A stretch of DNA of 64,000 bases, taken from NCBI GenBank assembly GCA_947359465.1, contig OX375879.1:120234557-120298556 (forward strand). The letters run 5' to 3'. Below the pieces are notes generated by a model, which worked only from the letters and a program-made list of their open reading frames with translations, was not told the DNA's origin and searched no databases. Source of the stretch: Metellina segmentata. Taxonomy: Eukaryota; Arthropoda; Arachnida; Araneae; Tetragnathidae. A program made the translations under genes and the position numbers. Numbering within the stretch: the stretch's first letter is position 1; each line of letters begins with the position of its first letter. Below, one piece after another: positions 1-9,412 of this stretch.

Positions 1-129
1 GTAGTTTAAAATTTTAGTACTAGGTTGTTGGAACTAGTGCTGTAATTTGCTACTTCATAATTTATGTAGTGTATGTGTTTGAATGAAAGTTAATGCAAAG
101 TTACTAATTTGAGTACTATTTCTTTATAG

Positions 130-218
130 GGTGAACTAACGTACGAAGGAATACAGAGCATGAAGTACCTGGACAATGTTTTGTCCGAAACCCTTCGAAT
201 TCACCCACCGTCTATCAG
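130..218 (+). CDS. P450-A helix K exon (partial gene)
   Basis: This internal exon of a cytochrome P450 encodes about 29 residues, from GELTYEGIQSMKYLDNV to SETLRIHPPSI. It contains the ExxR motif of helix K (ETLR), whose Glu and Arg help hold the heme-binding core in all P450s. The acceptor is a pyrimidine-rich tract ending in TATAG, and the donor is AG|GTTTGA. The exon starts in phase 0 and ends in phase 2, which matches the next exon. The wording fits the CYP3 clan (CYP3A/CYP6-like), microsomal monooxygenases of xenobiotic or steroid metabolism. The substrate cannot be inferred. The 5' part of the gene lies left of the window. Confidence 0.93.
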
Positions 219-431
219 GTTTGAGTTCTGACTTGCATATAATAATGTGAATATTAGTGTAATAAGAAATGTAAAACTTTCAAGACTGCAAATCCACTGT
301 GAAATACGCACTTGGACTGTGATGTGTTTGTTGCTATTTGATTACTCCCGCGTCTTAGGACCACCGCCCCAGTTTTCGGACGACTTTTGTCATTGAAAAG
401 TATTTTTCATAACATCTTTCCCTTCCAATAG
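219..431 (+). other. P450-A intron (short)
   Basis: This intron of about 210 bp separates the helix K exon from the first copy of the K'/PERF exon. Most of it (from about 290) is repeated, in diverged form, immediately upstream of the second exon copy (about 6877-7207). That shows the duplication included intronic sequence. Confidence 0.8.
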
Positions 432-575
432 GTTTGAAAGGAAGGCAGATACAATTTATGAGGTGGGAAACACGGGAATAATAATATCCAACGGTATGAT
501 CATCACCATTCCAAACTACGCCATCCATCATGATCCAAATAACCTTCCTGAACCCGAAACATTCAACCCAGATAG
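432..575 (+). pseudogene. P450-A PERF-region exon, copy 1 (donor lost)
   Basis: This is a 144-bp exon with an open frame, encoding the K'-to-PERF segment: RFERKADTIYEVGNTG, then an ISNGMIITIPNYAIHHDP stretch, ending FNPDR. The acceptor (CCAATAG) is good and the phase-2 entry matches the preceding exon. At the 3' end the sequence reads GATAG|ATAAGTG, where copy 2 at 7208-7351 reads GACAG|GTAAGTG. The donor GT has therefore become AT, and read-through meets an in-frame TAA at once (AGA TAA). The usual PKG motif of this loop is also changed to SNG, whereas copy 2 keeps PKG. It is most likely a decayed tandem duplicate that is skipped. An AT-AC intron seems unlikely because the rest of the site is an ordinary U2-type donor. 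Confidence 0.85.
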
Positions 576-920
576 ATAAGTGAACTGTTCCAGAAACAGT
601 TTGGTGAACTAGTTTTGGAACGGTTTTATGCTTCTTCAGTCTCGATTATTATTTAATCCGCCAAATGTTTTCGACGATGTATCTTGTCCATGTGATCAAT
701 TTTGCGATTGGTATATAATCACGAAGGTAACTGCTAATCTTTTGATGATGGTGAGATCGTTTCAGCTCTTGATGATAATGACAGCAAGGGTCTCAGTTTT
801 CTTCTGATGAAGAGGTACATCGTGCGTCAAGGACCAGACAGTTTTGCTAATGGTGATACACCTTGTCGAAACAACCACCACATATCTTCACTTAAAGTGC
901 AAAAGATTGTATGTCTAAAG

Positions 921-1297
921 CAGGGGTAGCCAACCTTTTTGTGGGAAGAGTGCCACTATCTGGAAAAAAAATTATGCTTACCACTTCCAACTTTTTCAAC
1001 ATACTAGAAAATATAAAAAGAGGGGGGAATGCTATTTATTAGCTGATATTATGGAATTTTTTTACGCAAGTAACACATTTTTTTTCATGTAAGTCTGAAT
1101 AGTGGAGATTTAAAAAATATAATAAATAAACAAAAGTACAAACATAGGTTTTATAATTAATAAACATTTTTAAAGTTTCAGTCAGTTAGGTTATGTATAA
1201 AATAAAAATGAATAACTTGAAACATTTAATTCTAAATAATTATTAAACAGTCAGTACTTAATTAATGTGGCTTTTGTATTTGTAGTTTTTTTGCCGT
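921..1297. mobile_element. hAT-like 5' end fragment
   Basis: It begins CAGGGGTAGCCAACC, a classic hAT terminal inverted repeat of the type seen in Charlie/ZBED-related elements, directly after the MITE sequence GTCTAAAG. It runs into the Gypsy insertion at 1298. No matching right end was found beyond 5903, so the element is truncated or the far end is lost. It is AT-rich and has no coding sequence. Confidence 0.5.
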
Positions 1298-1493
1298 TAA
1301 TGCAGGACAGGTTAAATTTAACAATTATAAATTTAATAAATAAAGATCAGAAGGTTTTAGGTTGAGTTACAAAAGAGTTGTAGCAGACACAGCACGGACA
1401 AGGTTAAAATGCCAAGTGAAGAGCTGGAACACAACAGTGGATGAGTTCACTTCAGTTCCACACTCTGGAGTTGAGTAGTTACTGTCCGCTGCA
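1298..1493 (-). repeat. 3' LTR of the Gypsy element
   Basis: It is 196 bp and nearly identical to 5683-5899, apart from lacking about 21 bp near its outer end. On the minus strand it starts TGCAGCGGAC and ends GCATTA. The near identity of the two LTRs implies a fairly recent insertion. The internal 21-bp indel must postdate insertion or have arisen during replication. Confidence 0.88.
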
Positions 1494-1507
1494 TACTCCC
1501 CTCCCAG
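1494..1507 (-). promoter_or_regulatory. Polypurine tract of the Gypsy element
   Basis: The minus strand reads CTGGGAGGGGAGTA directly next to the 3' LTR. This is where plus-strand DNA synthesis of LTR retrotransposons is primed. Confidence 0.8.
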
Positions 1508-1509
1508 TG

Positions 1510-2661
1510 TCAACGATACCTGGCTGGGAAGCGTACAGTACGTCCTGTACGACTAGCTCTTGCCTCTGCCGGTGGTGTAGAATCAGTTGATTGGAGGTCA
1601 GCTGGTGGCTGTGGGAGGATAGGCCCCTTGTTTGTGACTATGTCCTCAGCGTTATCGATGAAGGCAGGTTTCACTCTATCCACGGACGCTGTCACAGGTT
1701 TCCCCTTTATGTCCAATTTAACCGTCTTGTTGTTGCACTTGAGAACACGAAAGGGTCCGTCGTAGGGCTGTTGGAGAGGTTTCCTGACCAGGTCTCTCCA
1801 AAGGAAAACGTGTGATGCCGTTGAGAGTTCTCCATGGACAAACGTCGGACGCTTTCCATGGGGCTTGGGTGGCTGTGGTCTTAGCAGATTCATGTGGGCA
1901 TGGAGCTTACCCACAAAACTGGCAGGGTCGCAGTCAGGTTTGCTTTTCTGGAAGAACTCTCCTGGAAGTGTCAGGGTTTTTCCAAAGACTAGATCTGCTG
2001 GGGTGTAACCGAGATCTTCCTTCAGGGACGCACGAAGACCAAGAAGGATTGTTGGAAGAACCTCAGTCCAACGTTCGGTGGCGTGGCACTTTATTGCAGT
2101 CTTGAGTGGCCGGTGGAATTGTTCAATCATGCCATTGGCTTGGGGATGATAGCTTGACGTTCTGGAACGGTGTGTGCCAAGGAACTTGGTAAGGGACCGG
2201 AACAACGAAGCTTCAAATTGCCGACCCTGATCTGTGGTTAATGTGACAGGGGTTCCATACCGCGACACCCAACAGGTAAAGAATGCATCGGCAGCTGTCT
2301 CTGCGGTGATGTCCTTGAGAGGCTGTGCTTCAGGCCATCTGGTTAACCTGTCAATCATTGTCATGCAATACGTGTATCCGTTGGATGGAGGGAGTGGGCC
2401 AAACAAGTCCAGGTGAACATGGTCGTATCTTTGAGAAGGTTCAGTGAAAGTTGATAGAGGGGATTTGGTGTGGCGATGGATCTTTGATTTCTGGCAGGCT
2501 AAACAGTGTATTGCCCATTTGGCAGAATCAGAGGACATCGAAGGCCACACGAAACGACTCTTCAACAAGTGAGTGGTTCGGCGTGTACGTGGGTGAGTCA
2601 AGTTGTGTAGAGCCGAGAACACACTCTGATGGTGCTCCTTAGGAATGTATGGCCGTGCCAC
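1510..2661 (-). pseudogene. Gypsy integrase region of pol
   Basis: This is the integrase part of the polyprotein, with 383 codons open here. An HHCC zinc-binding domain is visible (H19, H23, C53, C56), followed by the catalytic core with D85 (in LDLFGP), D144 (in TTDQG) and E180 (in NGMIEQFH). The D-E spacing of 35 residues is canonical. The tail is basic and ends in FPARYR with no clear chromodomain. The frame continues upstream of the listed start without a natural methionine, because integrase is part of Pol. It lies in a different frame from the RT ORF, so one frameshift lies near 2710-2735. The catalytic residues are intact. Confidence 0.9.
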
Positions 2662-2708
2662 ACCAGTTGAGAAATCGCACGTGATCTCAAAGTCACAGTC
2701 CGGCAGCG

Positions 2709-4310
2709 TTACTCTCTTGTAAGCTGCAGGGCCGTTCCTGATGTCAGCAGCGTGTTAAGTTCAGGGTCCGACAGTTGGGCTTCAGCGATGGCTTGGTAGT
2801 TGATGGAACTTGGCATAGTTATGCTTGATATCCTAGACATGACATCAGCAGCTATATTCCTGGGCCCTGGGACATGCTGGATACTCGTAGTGAATTGGGA
2901 CAGGAAATCGAGTTGGCGTGCTTGACGAGGAGAACATTTATCACTTCTGTGTCGAAAGGCGAAGGTCAGGGGCTGGTCAGTGAACAAGGTAAATTCACGA
3001 CCTTCCAACATGTGTCGAAAATGCTTGACACCAGCTAATGCGGCCAAAAGTTCTCTGTCGTATGCACTGTAGGAGAGTTCAGCTGGGGTCAATTTCCTGG
3101 AAAAGAATCCCAGTGGCTGAAGTTCCGAGTGTATTATTTGGTGCAGGGCTCCTCCAATTGCGAAGTCTGACGCATCCACATGCAAAGCAAGTGGAGCTGA
3201 TGGTGCTGGATGAGCTAAAACTGTCGCCTCGGCAAGTGCTTTCTTGCAATTTTCGAATGCTTCAATAGCCTGAGAAGTCCAAGTGATTTGTCGAGCATCT
3301 CTTTTTCCGCGAGAACCTTTCAGGAAGTCGTGCAATAGGCGTTGATGCTCCGCAGCGTTGGGTACGAAGCGCCTGTAGAAATTGGTGAAACCGAGAAATT
3401 TTCTCAAGGCCGTGACAGTCTCAGGCAGCTTATATTGGAGTACTGCACTCACTTTTTCTGGAAGAGGTTTCAGACCTTGGGATGTGACGAGGTGTCCCAG
3501 GAACGTTAGCTCGGCTACAACAAACTCGCATTTGGAGATGTTCAGCTTGAGACCGTGGGATTTCAGTCGTTGAAAGATGATATGCAAGTGCTCCTTGTGT
3601 TCCTCATGGCCATCAGAAAAGCAGAGGATGTCATCTAAGTAGACGTAACAGAAAGGTAATCCTCTCAGAACCTCATGCATGAACCACATAAAGGTCTGTG
3701 GGGCATTCACTAACCCGAAGCATAGACGAGTATATTCATACAACCCCCAAGGTGTGGTAACAGCAGTCTTAGGAATGTCCTCTTCAGCAATCGGGATCTG
3801 GTGGAATGCTTTAAAGATGTCCATCTTTGAAAAGATACGTTTCCCGTGTAGGGCATGGGCGAAGTCGTGCAAGTGTGGTATGGGGTAGCTGTCGAACTCT
3901 GTCACTGCATTGAGGCGCCTGTAGTCTCCTACTGAACGTACGGTGGAATCCTGTTTGGGGACTACATGTAGAGGGGAACTCCAGGGACTCTTTGATGGAC
4001 GAATGATGCCCTGTGCAATGAGGATTTCTAATTCGGCTTTTACTGCGTCATGCACCTTAGGATGTAGTCGCCTGGGCCTTGATGTGATTGGCGGACCTTT
4101 GGTTAGGATATGATGGACTGTGTTGTGAGGAGTTGATCCTCTAAGTGCAGTAGGATTCGTAATCTCCGGGAATTGTCTCAGGATGTTTCCAAAATAATCA
4201 ACAGCTGCACAAATGGTGGTAACTGACGGCTGGGATGCAGGCATCACTGAGCAAAAAGTGTGTAGAGATGTTAGTTTGTTGATAAGCTTCTTTTGTTTGA
4301 GGTCAATCAA
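2709..4310 (-). pseudogene. Gypsy reverse transcriptase and RNase H region of pol
   Basis: These 533 open codons hold the RT fingers and palm, with GDYRRLN at about residue 128, MDIFKAFHQI with catalytic D164, and the YLDD box at 224-227. RNase H follows, with VDASD (D379), YDRELLA (E420) and TDQ (D445). The enzyme copies the element RNA into DNA and removes the template. The ORF meets the protease ORF at about 4307-4310 in another frame, and its end at 2709 is a premature stop relative to integrase. Key acidic residues are present, so the decay is limited to frame breaks. Confidence 0.93.
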
Positions 4311-4651
4311 AAAGCAAAGTGCATAAGAAAGTCTGCGCCGATGATCGGTGATGTGACATCAGCGATGATGAATGTCCACAAAAATGGCTTTCTCAAACCA
4401 AGGTCGAGTTGTTTGTTTACAAAACCATATGCAGGATTTTTGGAGTTGTTTGCAGCATAGTGAGCGAAATTGGATTGTGGCGCTGTTTTCTTGTTCGATG
4501 CTGGTGGAAGAACCGAGATCTCAGAGCCAGAATCGATCAAGAACTTTAGTCCACTCTTGCGGTCGTGGACAAAAAGCCTGCTGGTCTTGGTTGCAGCCTC
4601 CGCCATGCCAGCTACTGTGACGGGACTGACAAGTGTTTTTGGAAAGCACAA
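4307..4651 (-). pseudogene. Gypsy aspartic protease region
   Basis: A 114-codon frame carries the retropepsin motif LIDSGSEISVLP (D40, S41, G42), which in these elements cleaves the Gag-Pol polyprotein. It overlaps the end of the gag frame (4612-4651) and then meets the RT frame out of phase. The DSG signature is intact. Confidence 0.85.
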
Positions 4652-5439
4652 GGTGGTTTACAGTTTAAGGCACGGTCACCAAACCTGTTATGGTAGAAAC
4701 ACAGTTCCTGGTTGTTGCTGCCCGACCTGGGTTGTCTGTTCGGGTTCGAACGGCTGCGGGACGATCTTCGGAACGGATATGGGCCGCGGGAGAAGTTGCG
4801 GCTTCTTGACAGCTCCGCAACTTGCAGAGACAACTCCTCTAGCTTCTTGGCCAAAATGTCCGTAGATGATGGGACGGGCGGCCCACCTGACGTGGCCCAC
4901 ACTGCAGGGGACACGATCTCCGCGACTTTATCCACGAGTATTGCTAGCTTATCCAACGAATCCGACGACACCGAGAGGACCGTCTGGATATAAGGTGGCA
5001 TCCGCTGTAGCCACAGATTCTGTAGGAAATCTTCCTGCAACTGTGCTCCGGCAAGGCCGCGCATCTTCCTAAGGAGGTGGCTGGGCTTCTCGTCGCCCAA
5101 CTGGAGATCACATAACAGCTTCTTAATCTTTTGTTGATCCGACTCTGCAAGCTACGAGATTAGGCGAGTTGAAAGTACCTTGTACTTTTCCGCCGTGGGT
5201 GGATTCAAGACGATGTTTGCCACGTGCTCCAGGGTTTCCTCGTCAATGTTGGCCACCAGCGCTGAGAATTTAGTATCGTCGCTGGTGATACCGCTGTACG
5301 CGAATGCGTTGTCGCACTGCGCAATCCAGAGGCGAAGATTACTCCTCCAGAATGGTGGAATATGCAATGCGACGCGGGCGATCTGAGCTGACGCTGGTGA
5401 CGAAACATCCCCAGCATTGGCAGCGTCCTCAGGTGCCAT
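4612..5439 (-). pseudogene. Gypsy gag, one in-frame stop
   Basis: Gag probably starts at the ATG at 5437-5439 (MAPEDAANAG). An upstream ATG in the same frame at 5565 is possible but precedes non-conserved sequence. The capsid-like part has a WIAQCDNAF segment. It is interrupted by an in-frame TAG at 5152-5154, then continues in the same frame to 4612. Near its end is a basic stretch and the knuckle CFYHNRFGDRALNCKPPC, spaced C-x2-H-x9-C-x3-C, the C-H-C-C arrangement I associate with CsRn1-group Gags. It would package the element RNA. Confidence 0.85.
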
Positions 5440-5672
5440 GTTGGAAGCTCGGAACGAAAAGGAACACTGCTGGTTAAAAAAAATCTGCTCAGGAAAAAGC
5501 ACGGGAGAAAGACGTTGAGGCTGGGATTTAAGAATCGCGCGGGGGAAAAAAACTATGCGACTCACGCTCGCCTCGTGTAGAAAAATTCAATCACGATGCA
5601 TCGTACATAAAAAGTCCGTGTCACATGTAAGTGGTTTGAAAATCCGGCTGCATCGGCAAAAAGAACGTCGCT

Positions 5673-5680
5673 GGTCACCA
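5673..5680 (-). promoter_or_regulatory. Primer-binding site, tRNA-Trp-like
   Basis: Two bases inside the 5' LTR the minus strand reads TGGTGACCAGCGACG. Eight bases (TGGTGACC), plus a following CGACG after one extra base, match the complement of an arthropod tRNA-Trp 3' end as I remember it. The tRNA assignment is an inference. Confidence 0.6.
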
Positions 5681-5682
5681 CA

Positions 5683-5899
5683 TAATGCGTTCTACGTATT
5701 CAGGAAACATGGACAGGTTAAATTTAACAATTATAAATTTAATAAATAAAGATCAGAAGGTTTTAGGTTGAGTTACAAAAGAGTTGTAGCAGGTACAGCA
5801 CGGACAAGGTTAAAATGCCAAGTGAAGAGCTGGAACACAACAGTGGATGAGTTCACTTCAGTTCCACACTCTGGAGTTGATTAGTTACTGTCCGCTGCA
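5683..5899 (-). repeat. 5' LTR of the Gypsy element
   Basis: It is 217 bp and carries about 21 bp absent from the other LTR (around 5689-5710). It would contain the element's promoter. It is followed on the plus strand by the CCGT target duplication. Confidence 0.88.
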
Positions 5900-6510
5900 C
5901 CGTCATCTATGTTAGGATTAGTTCTTGAAGATGCTAACAAAATTAGGTGTTTTAGGTGCATATCAGTTAATCATTAGCTGCATATCAGTCTGGTTGTCTG
6001 TTTTAAGGCGAGGGGAATAAAGCTAATTTTTTCTTTTATGATTTGATTCTATTGTTATATACTTTGGGTTTGTTCTTAGTTTATTGAATCAGCTGATCAC
6101 ATAAGAGATTTTGCCACCTGGTGGAAATCACAAAGTACTGTATATAGCAATTATAAATGAAAAAATGGAATTTTCGACGTACGACCTTTCGCACTTTGAG
6201 TGACTATATGTGGTTGTTGTTTCGAGGAGGTATCTCGGCATCAGCAAAACTGTCAGGACATTGATGGACGAGATAGCTCTTCATCAGAAGAAAACAGAGA
6301 CCCTTGCTGTCATTATCATCAAGAGCTGAAACGATCTCGCCATCATCAAAAGATTAGCCTTGGTGACGATATAGCAATAGCAAAATTGATCACATGTGGA
6401 CAAGTTATATCGTCGAAACCATTTGGACGGTTAAATAATAATCGAGACTGAGGAAGCATCAAACCGTTCAAAACCAGTTCACTAAACTGGATCTGGAACG
6501 GTTTATTTAA

Positions 6511-6543
6511 CTGTCTGGGTTGAATGTTCCGATTTCAGGAAAG
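6511..6543 (-). pseudogene. Inverted fragment of the P450-A PERF exon
   Basis: Read on the minus strand this matches the last 33 bp of exon copy 1: FPE, then TFNPD, with two changed codons. The position of the splice donor reads CAG|TTAAAT, again without GT. It belongs to a segment of about 340 bp (about 6205-6545) that is the reverse complement of 540-890. It is an exon scrap carried along in an inverted duplication. Confidence 0.8.
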
Positions 6544-7207
6544 TGAAAGTGACCTGTTTCACAGGATTAATAAGAACTTTATAATACTCGTATTTTAGTT
6601 AGAATATAGATTTAACTTATTTTATTCTTCACATACGGTAAATCCCGACACCACCATGAAATGCGAAAGATCGCATTTCACTGCAGCTTATTTGAGCTTC
6701 AACGTCATCCATAAATGGTTCGAGGTTTTCTCGAACTCGTCTCTATGATCGTTCGCTTAGCAAGTACAACAATTCTGTATAACACTGCTGTCCAAAGAAA
6801 GGACACCTGGAGAGGTTTTCGGCCAAAGGAAACGGGCAGAAATTTGTTGAATAAAGCCACTTTGACTACAAGATAAATCCACTGTGAAATACGCTCTTGG
6901 TTTTGTTATTGGGTTGGGTATGGGTATCATAAACCATTTGATGCTAGTCCAGCTAAAGCTATATTTTAAGAATGGAAATATGGATCATTTTGTGCATGCT
7001 GACATTCTGAAATAAATAGTGTTATAAAAACTGGAATTGAAAGAGACAATTTACTTTCATCGGAACAACGATCTCAAGAATAAAGCTCGGTTTCTGATGT
7101 GTTTGTTGGTTTATAATTACTCCCGCGTCACAGAAACACCACCCTAGTCTTCGGACGACTTTTTGTCATTGAAAATTGTTTTTCATAACATCATTCCCTT
7201 CCAATAG

Positions 7208-7351
7208 GTTGGAGAGGGTCGCAGAGGCTGATTATGAGCTGGGAAACACTGGAATAACAATACCCAAGGGTATGGTCATCACCATTCCAACCTACACCTT
7301 GCATCATGATCCAAATTACTTTCCTGAACCCGAAATATTCAACCCGGACAG
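7208..7351 (+). CDS. P450-A PERF-region exon, copy 2 (intact)
   Basis: A 144-bp exon of exactly the same length and phases as copy 1. It encodes RLERVAEADYELGNTG, then IPKGMVITIPTYTLHHDP, ending FNPDR. It joins in phase to the helix K exon and to the heme exon, where R|F completes the PERF-type motif as PDRF. The acceptor CCAATAG and donor CAG|GTAAGT are both good. The PKG loop and HHDP stretch are typical of CYP3-clan enzymes. This is the copy expected in the mature mRNA. Confidence 0.93.
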
Positions 7352-7578
7352 GTAAGTGAACCGTTTCAGAAACAGGTTATTGAACTGTTCCAGAACCAGT
7401 TTAGAGAACTATTCGAGAACCCGTTTCGTGAACTGTTCCAGAACCATTTTGATGTGCAGGTTCCCGAACCAGTTTGGTGACCTGTTCCTGAACCCATTTG
7501 GTGAGCTGTTCCAGAATCAGTTTGGTGAGCTTTTACAGAACCAGTTTGGTGAACTGTTCCAGAATCAGTTTGATGAGC
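7352..7578 (+). repeat. 24-bp minisatellite at a splice donor
   Basis: About nine diverged copies of a 24-bp unit close to GTGAACTGTTCCAGAACCAG begin right at the donor of exon copy 2. The corresponding place after exon copy 1 (576-615) has about one and a half units, so the array expanded after the exon duplication. Because 24 is divisible by three the array reads as a short open frame. I see no sign that it is coding. Confidence 0.85.
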
Positions 7579-7625
7579 TTATTTTGGAACGGTTTGATGC
7601 TTACTCAGTATCGATTATTATTTTA

Positions 7626-8210
7626 CCCTCCAAATGGTTTGATATCTTGTCCATATGATTCTCTGGATAATGGTATTTTATATTTTTTTATATTGGTATT
7701 TCGTCATCAAGGTAACTGCTAATCTTTTGATGATGGCGAGATTTTTTCAGCTTTTGATGATAATGACAGCAAGGGTCTCAGTTTTCTTCTGATGAAGAGC
7801 TATCTTGTCCATCGAGGTCCAGATAGTCTGTCTAATGACAAGATACCTCGTCGAAACAATCACCACATATTATCCCCAAAAGTGCAACAGGTTGTATGTC
7901 TAAAAGCTGCATTTTTCAGTTGAGTAAAAGAGCTATTTTTTTCCTTATGATTGTTGGTCTGTTCTTAGTTTATTGGATCAGCTGATGACATAAGAGATTT
8001 TGCCACCATGTGGAAATCACAAAATACTGCATACTGCAATAATAAATGGAAAAATTTAATATTTTACGTACGACCTTTTGCACTTTTAGTGACAATATTG
8101 TTAAATTTATCGCTTAGTGGTGTCGGAGTGGTATATATACCAATATAAAAAAATATCAAATACCATTATCCAAAGTATCATATGGACAAGATATCGAACC
8201 ATTTGGAGGG
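7626..8210. mobile_element. Palindromic piggyBac-like element, copy 2
   Basis: Ends are CCCTCCAAATGGTTTGATAT on the left and the inverse (ATATCGAACCATTTGGAGGG) on the right, flanked by TTTA and TAAC, probable decayed TTAA duplications. The inverted arms are about 85 bp at the tips. The 220-bp MITE at 7873-8093 is inserted near the middle, as in copy 1, so insertion preceded the duplication. There is no transposase. Confidence 0.6.
7873..8093. mobile_element. Small TIR element (MITE), copy 2
   Basis: About 220 bp with imperfect inverted ends (AAAAGTGCAACAGGTTGTAT on the left; TACGACCTTTTGCACTTTTA on the right). It is the same element as the split one at 887-6204. It is non-coding. Confidence 0.55.
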
Positions 8211-8958
8211 TAACTATCAGTGGCCAGTATACCAAAAGTTGAGCGTAACGAAAAAATGCACATCGAGTTCAGTCCAATAATATCTGTATTATCAACGAAA
8301 ACCAGACCAACCTAATGTCATTCGATATCTGAGGGAACAAGGATATGTTAGTGACCTTGAGTTCGCGCTTCGCAAGTTTGTGCACTTGAATTTTAAACAA
8401 TGAGTGTTATTCAATGGGATATTTCTAACGTAATTTTTTAAGATTGTGTTTGTGTCCAAGTTGATCAATTCTCGTAAGCGACCTCTTCTACAGCCAACAT
8501 TTGCGAAAAGCAAAATTAAATTTAAGTCATCTCTACTGAAAATGAAAGAACCCTGTTTCTATAGCGACCGCCAACAATTAGACTCTCTTTCGAGAGCTGT
8601 TCTCGTGTTAGACAGACAGAACAAATACCAATTGTGGAATCGCTTAGTCTACGTATTTTCTCAGCAAAAAAAAAAAAAAAGCTTTAATATTACAATTTAT
8701 TCTTAATACTAAAGCTGATCAAATGTCCATTGGAAAAGAGTAAATGTTTTTATTCGTGCAAGTGGAACGTTGAGTACTCTGAATACGAATGATTATTCAA
8801 TGTCGTGTATCCGAATTGAAGCAGCAAACTCGTTCTAAGCCACGCGACTCACTGCCAACGTGCAAAGCCGATCTCTATTGGCTTATTTACATACATGAGT
8901 TATTAACTAATCTCTTAACACAAGCCGATTTCATTGCATTAACATGACGTCCCCATAG
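8211..8958 (+). other. P450-A intron sequence, nothing recognised
   Basis: This is intron sequence between the exon-copy-2 repeat cluster and the heme exon. It contains a poly-A run near 8665-8680. Short open frames on both strands (for example 8446-8706) have no recognisable domain. The last bases form a normal acceptor (CCCCATAG). Confidence 0.6.
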
Positions 8959-9121
8959 GTTTACAGAGGAAGAAAGGACCAGTCGTCCCCAGTATACCTA
9001 CATGCCATTCGGGGCCGGACCCAGGAACTGCATAGGAATGAGGTTCGCCCTCACGGAGATCAAAGTGTGCCTAGTGCAAGTCCTCTCCAACTTCATCATC
9101 AAGAAATCCCCTCAAACGAAG
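8959..9121 (+). CDS. P450-A heme-binding exon
   Basis: This exon encodes the cysteine loop: RFTEEERTSR, then YMPFGAGPRNCIGMRFAL, then helix L, ending SPQTK. The FxxGxRxCxG signature is complete. The Cys of NCIG is the axial thiolate ligand of the heme iron. The exon starts in phase 2, completing Arg of the PDRF motif, and ends in phase 0 with donor AAG|GTAAGT. All residues needed for heme binding are present, so this gene is not obviously dead here. The next exon is 6 kb downstream, beyond two hAT elements. Confidence 0.95.
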
Positions 9122-9412
9122 GTAAGTGCAACAAATTTACACAGAAAAAGAAAGATGGCCGAATCCAAGTCAATATCTCTCCCCTTCCGCATTCAGTATC
9201 CGCTATTCGACCACCAGAGTTTAGCATCTTCGGTAATACATGGACCAGTGCATGTGAGGGTGAACACTTGACTGGGCTGTCTCGACTGCCAAGTGTGTAA
9301 AAAATTGTGATTCCGCTGAATAATTAAGCTAATCTCCATTTAGCTAATCTCTATTTCTGATTTTCCCCTTTCTATGATGAGATGAGCTGCTTAGCAGCGG
9401 GTACTCTATAGG

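Larger units (their letters stand above)
1298..5899 (-). mobile_element. Ty3/Gypsy LTR retrotransposon, CsRn1-like
   Basis: A nearly complete minus-strand LTR retrotransposon flanked by a 4-bp duplication, CCGT at 1294-1297 and at 5900-5903. The order is 5' LTR (5683-5899), primer-binding site (about 5673-5680), gag, protease, reverse transcriptase, RNase H, integrase, polypurine tract (1494-1507) and 3' LTR (1298-1493). The Gag knuckle is of C-H-C-C type and the primer site resembles the 3' end of tRNA-Trp. Both are, to my knowledge, features of the CsRn1 group. There is no envelope-like ORF. Gag carries an in-frame stop, and there are frame breaks between protease and RT and before integrase. 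The copy is therefore probably not autonomous. Confidence 0.92.
887..6204. mobile_element. Small TIR element (MITE), copy 1, split by later insertions
   Basis: The left end reads CTTCACTTAAAGTGCAAAAG and the right end is its imperfect inverse (about 6185-6204, CTTTCGCACTTTGAGTGAC). The uninterrupted copy at about 7873-8093 is only about 220 bp long. The 887-6204 interval is therefore mostly later insertions: the hAT fragment at 921 and the Gypsy element at 1298-5899. No coding capacity is seen. Confidence 0.55.
657..6430. mobile_element. Palindromic piggyBac-like element, copy 1, interrupted
   Basis: The element lies between TTAA at 653-656 and TTAA at 6431-6434, with imperfect inverted ends (TCCGCCAAATG on the left, CATTTGGACGG on the right). 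TTAA duplications with CCC-type ends are typical of piggyBac-like elements, but no transposase is present. The two arms (about 657-890 and 6205-6430) are inverted copies of each other. A small MITE sits between them, itself split by a hAT end and a Gypsy element. The second copy is at 7626-8210. The inverted repeat extends beyond the TTAA into exon sequence on both sides. Confidence 0.6.

Noticed and set aside
432..575. Copy 1 of the PERF exon as a functional mutually exclusive exon
   Set aside because: Its donor GT is AT, an in-frame stop follows directly, and conserved residues are lost, while copy 2 is intact.
7356..7658. 100-codon ORF after exon copy 2
   Set aside because: It is a 24-bp minisatellite read in frame and lies in the intron after a good donor.
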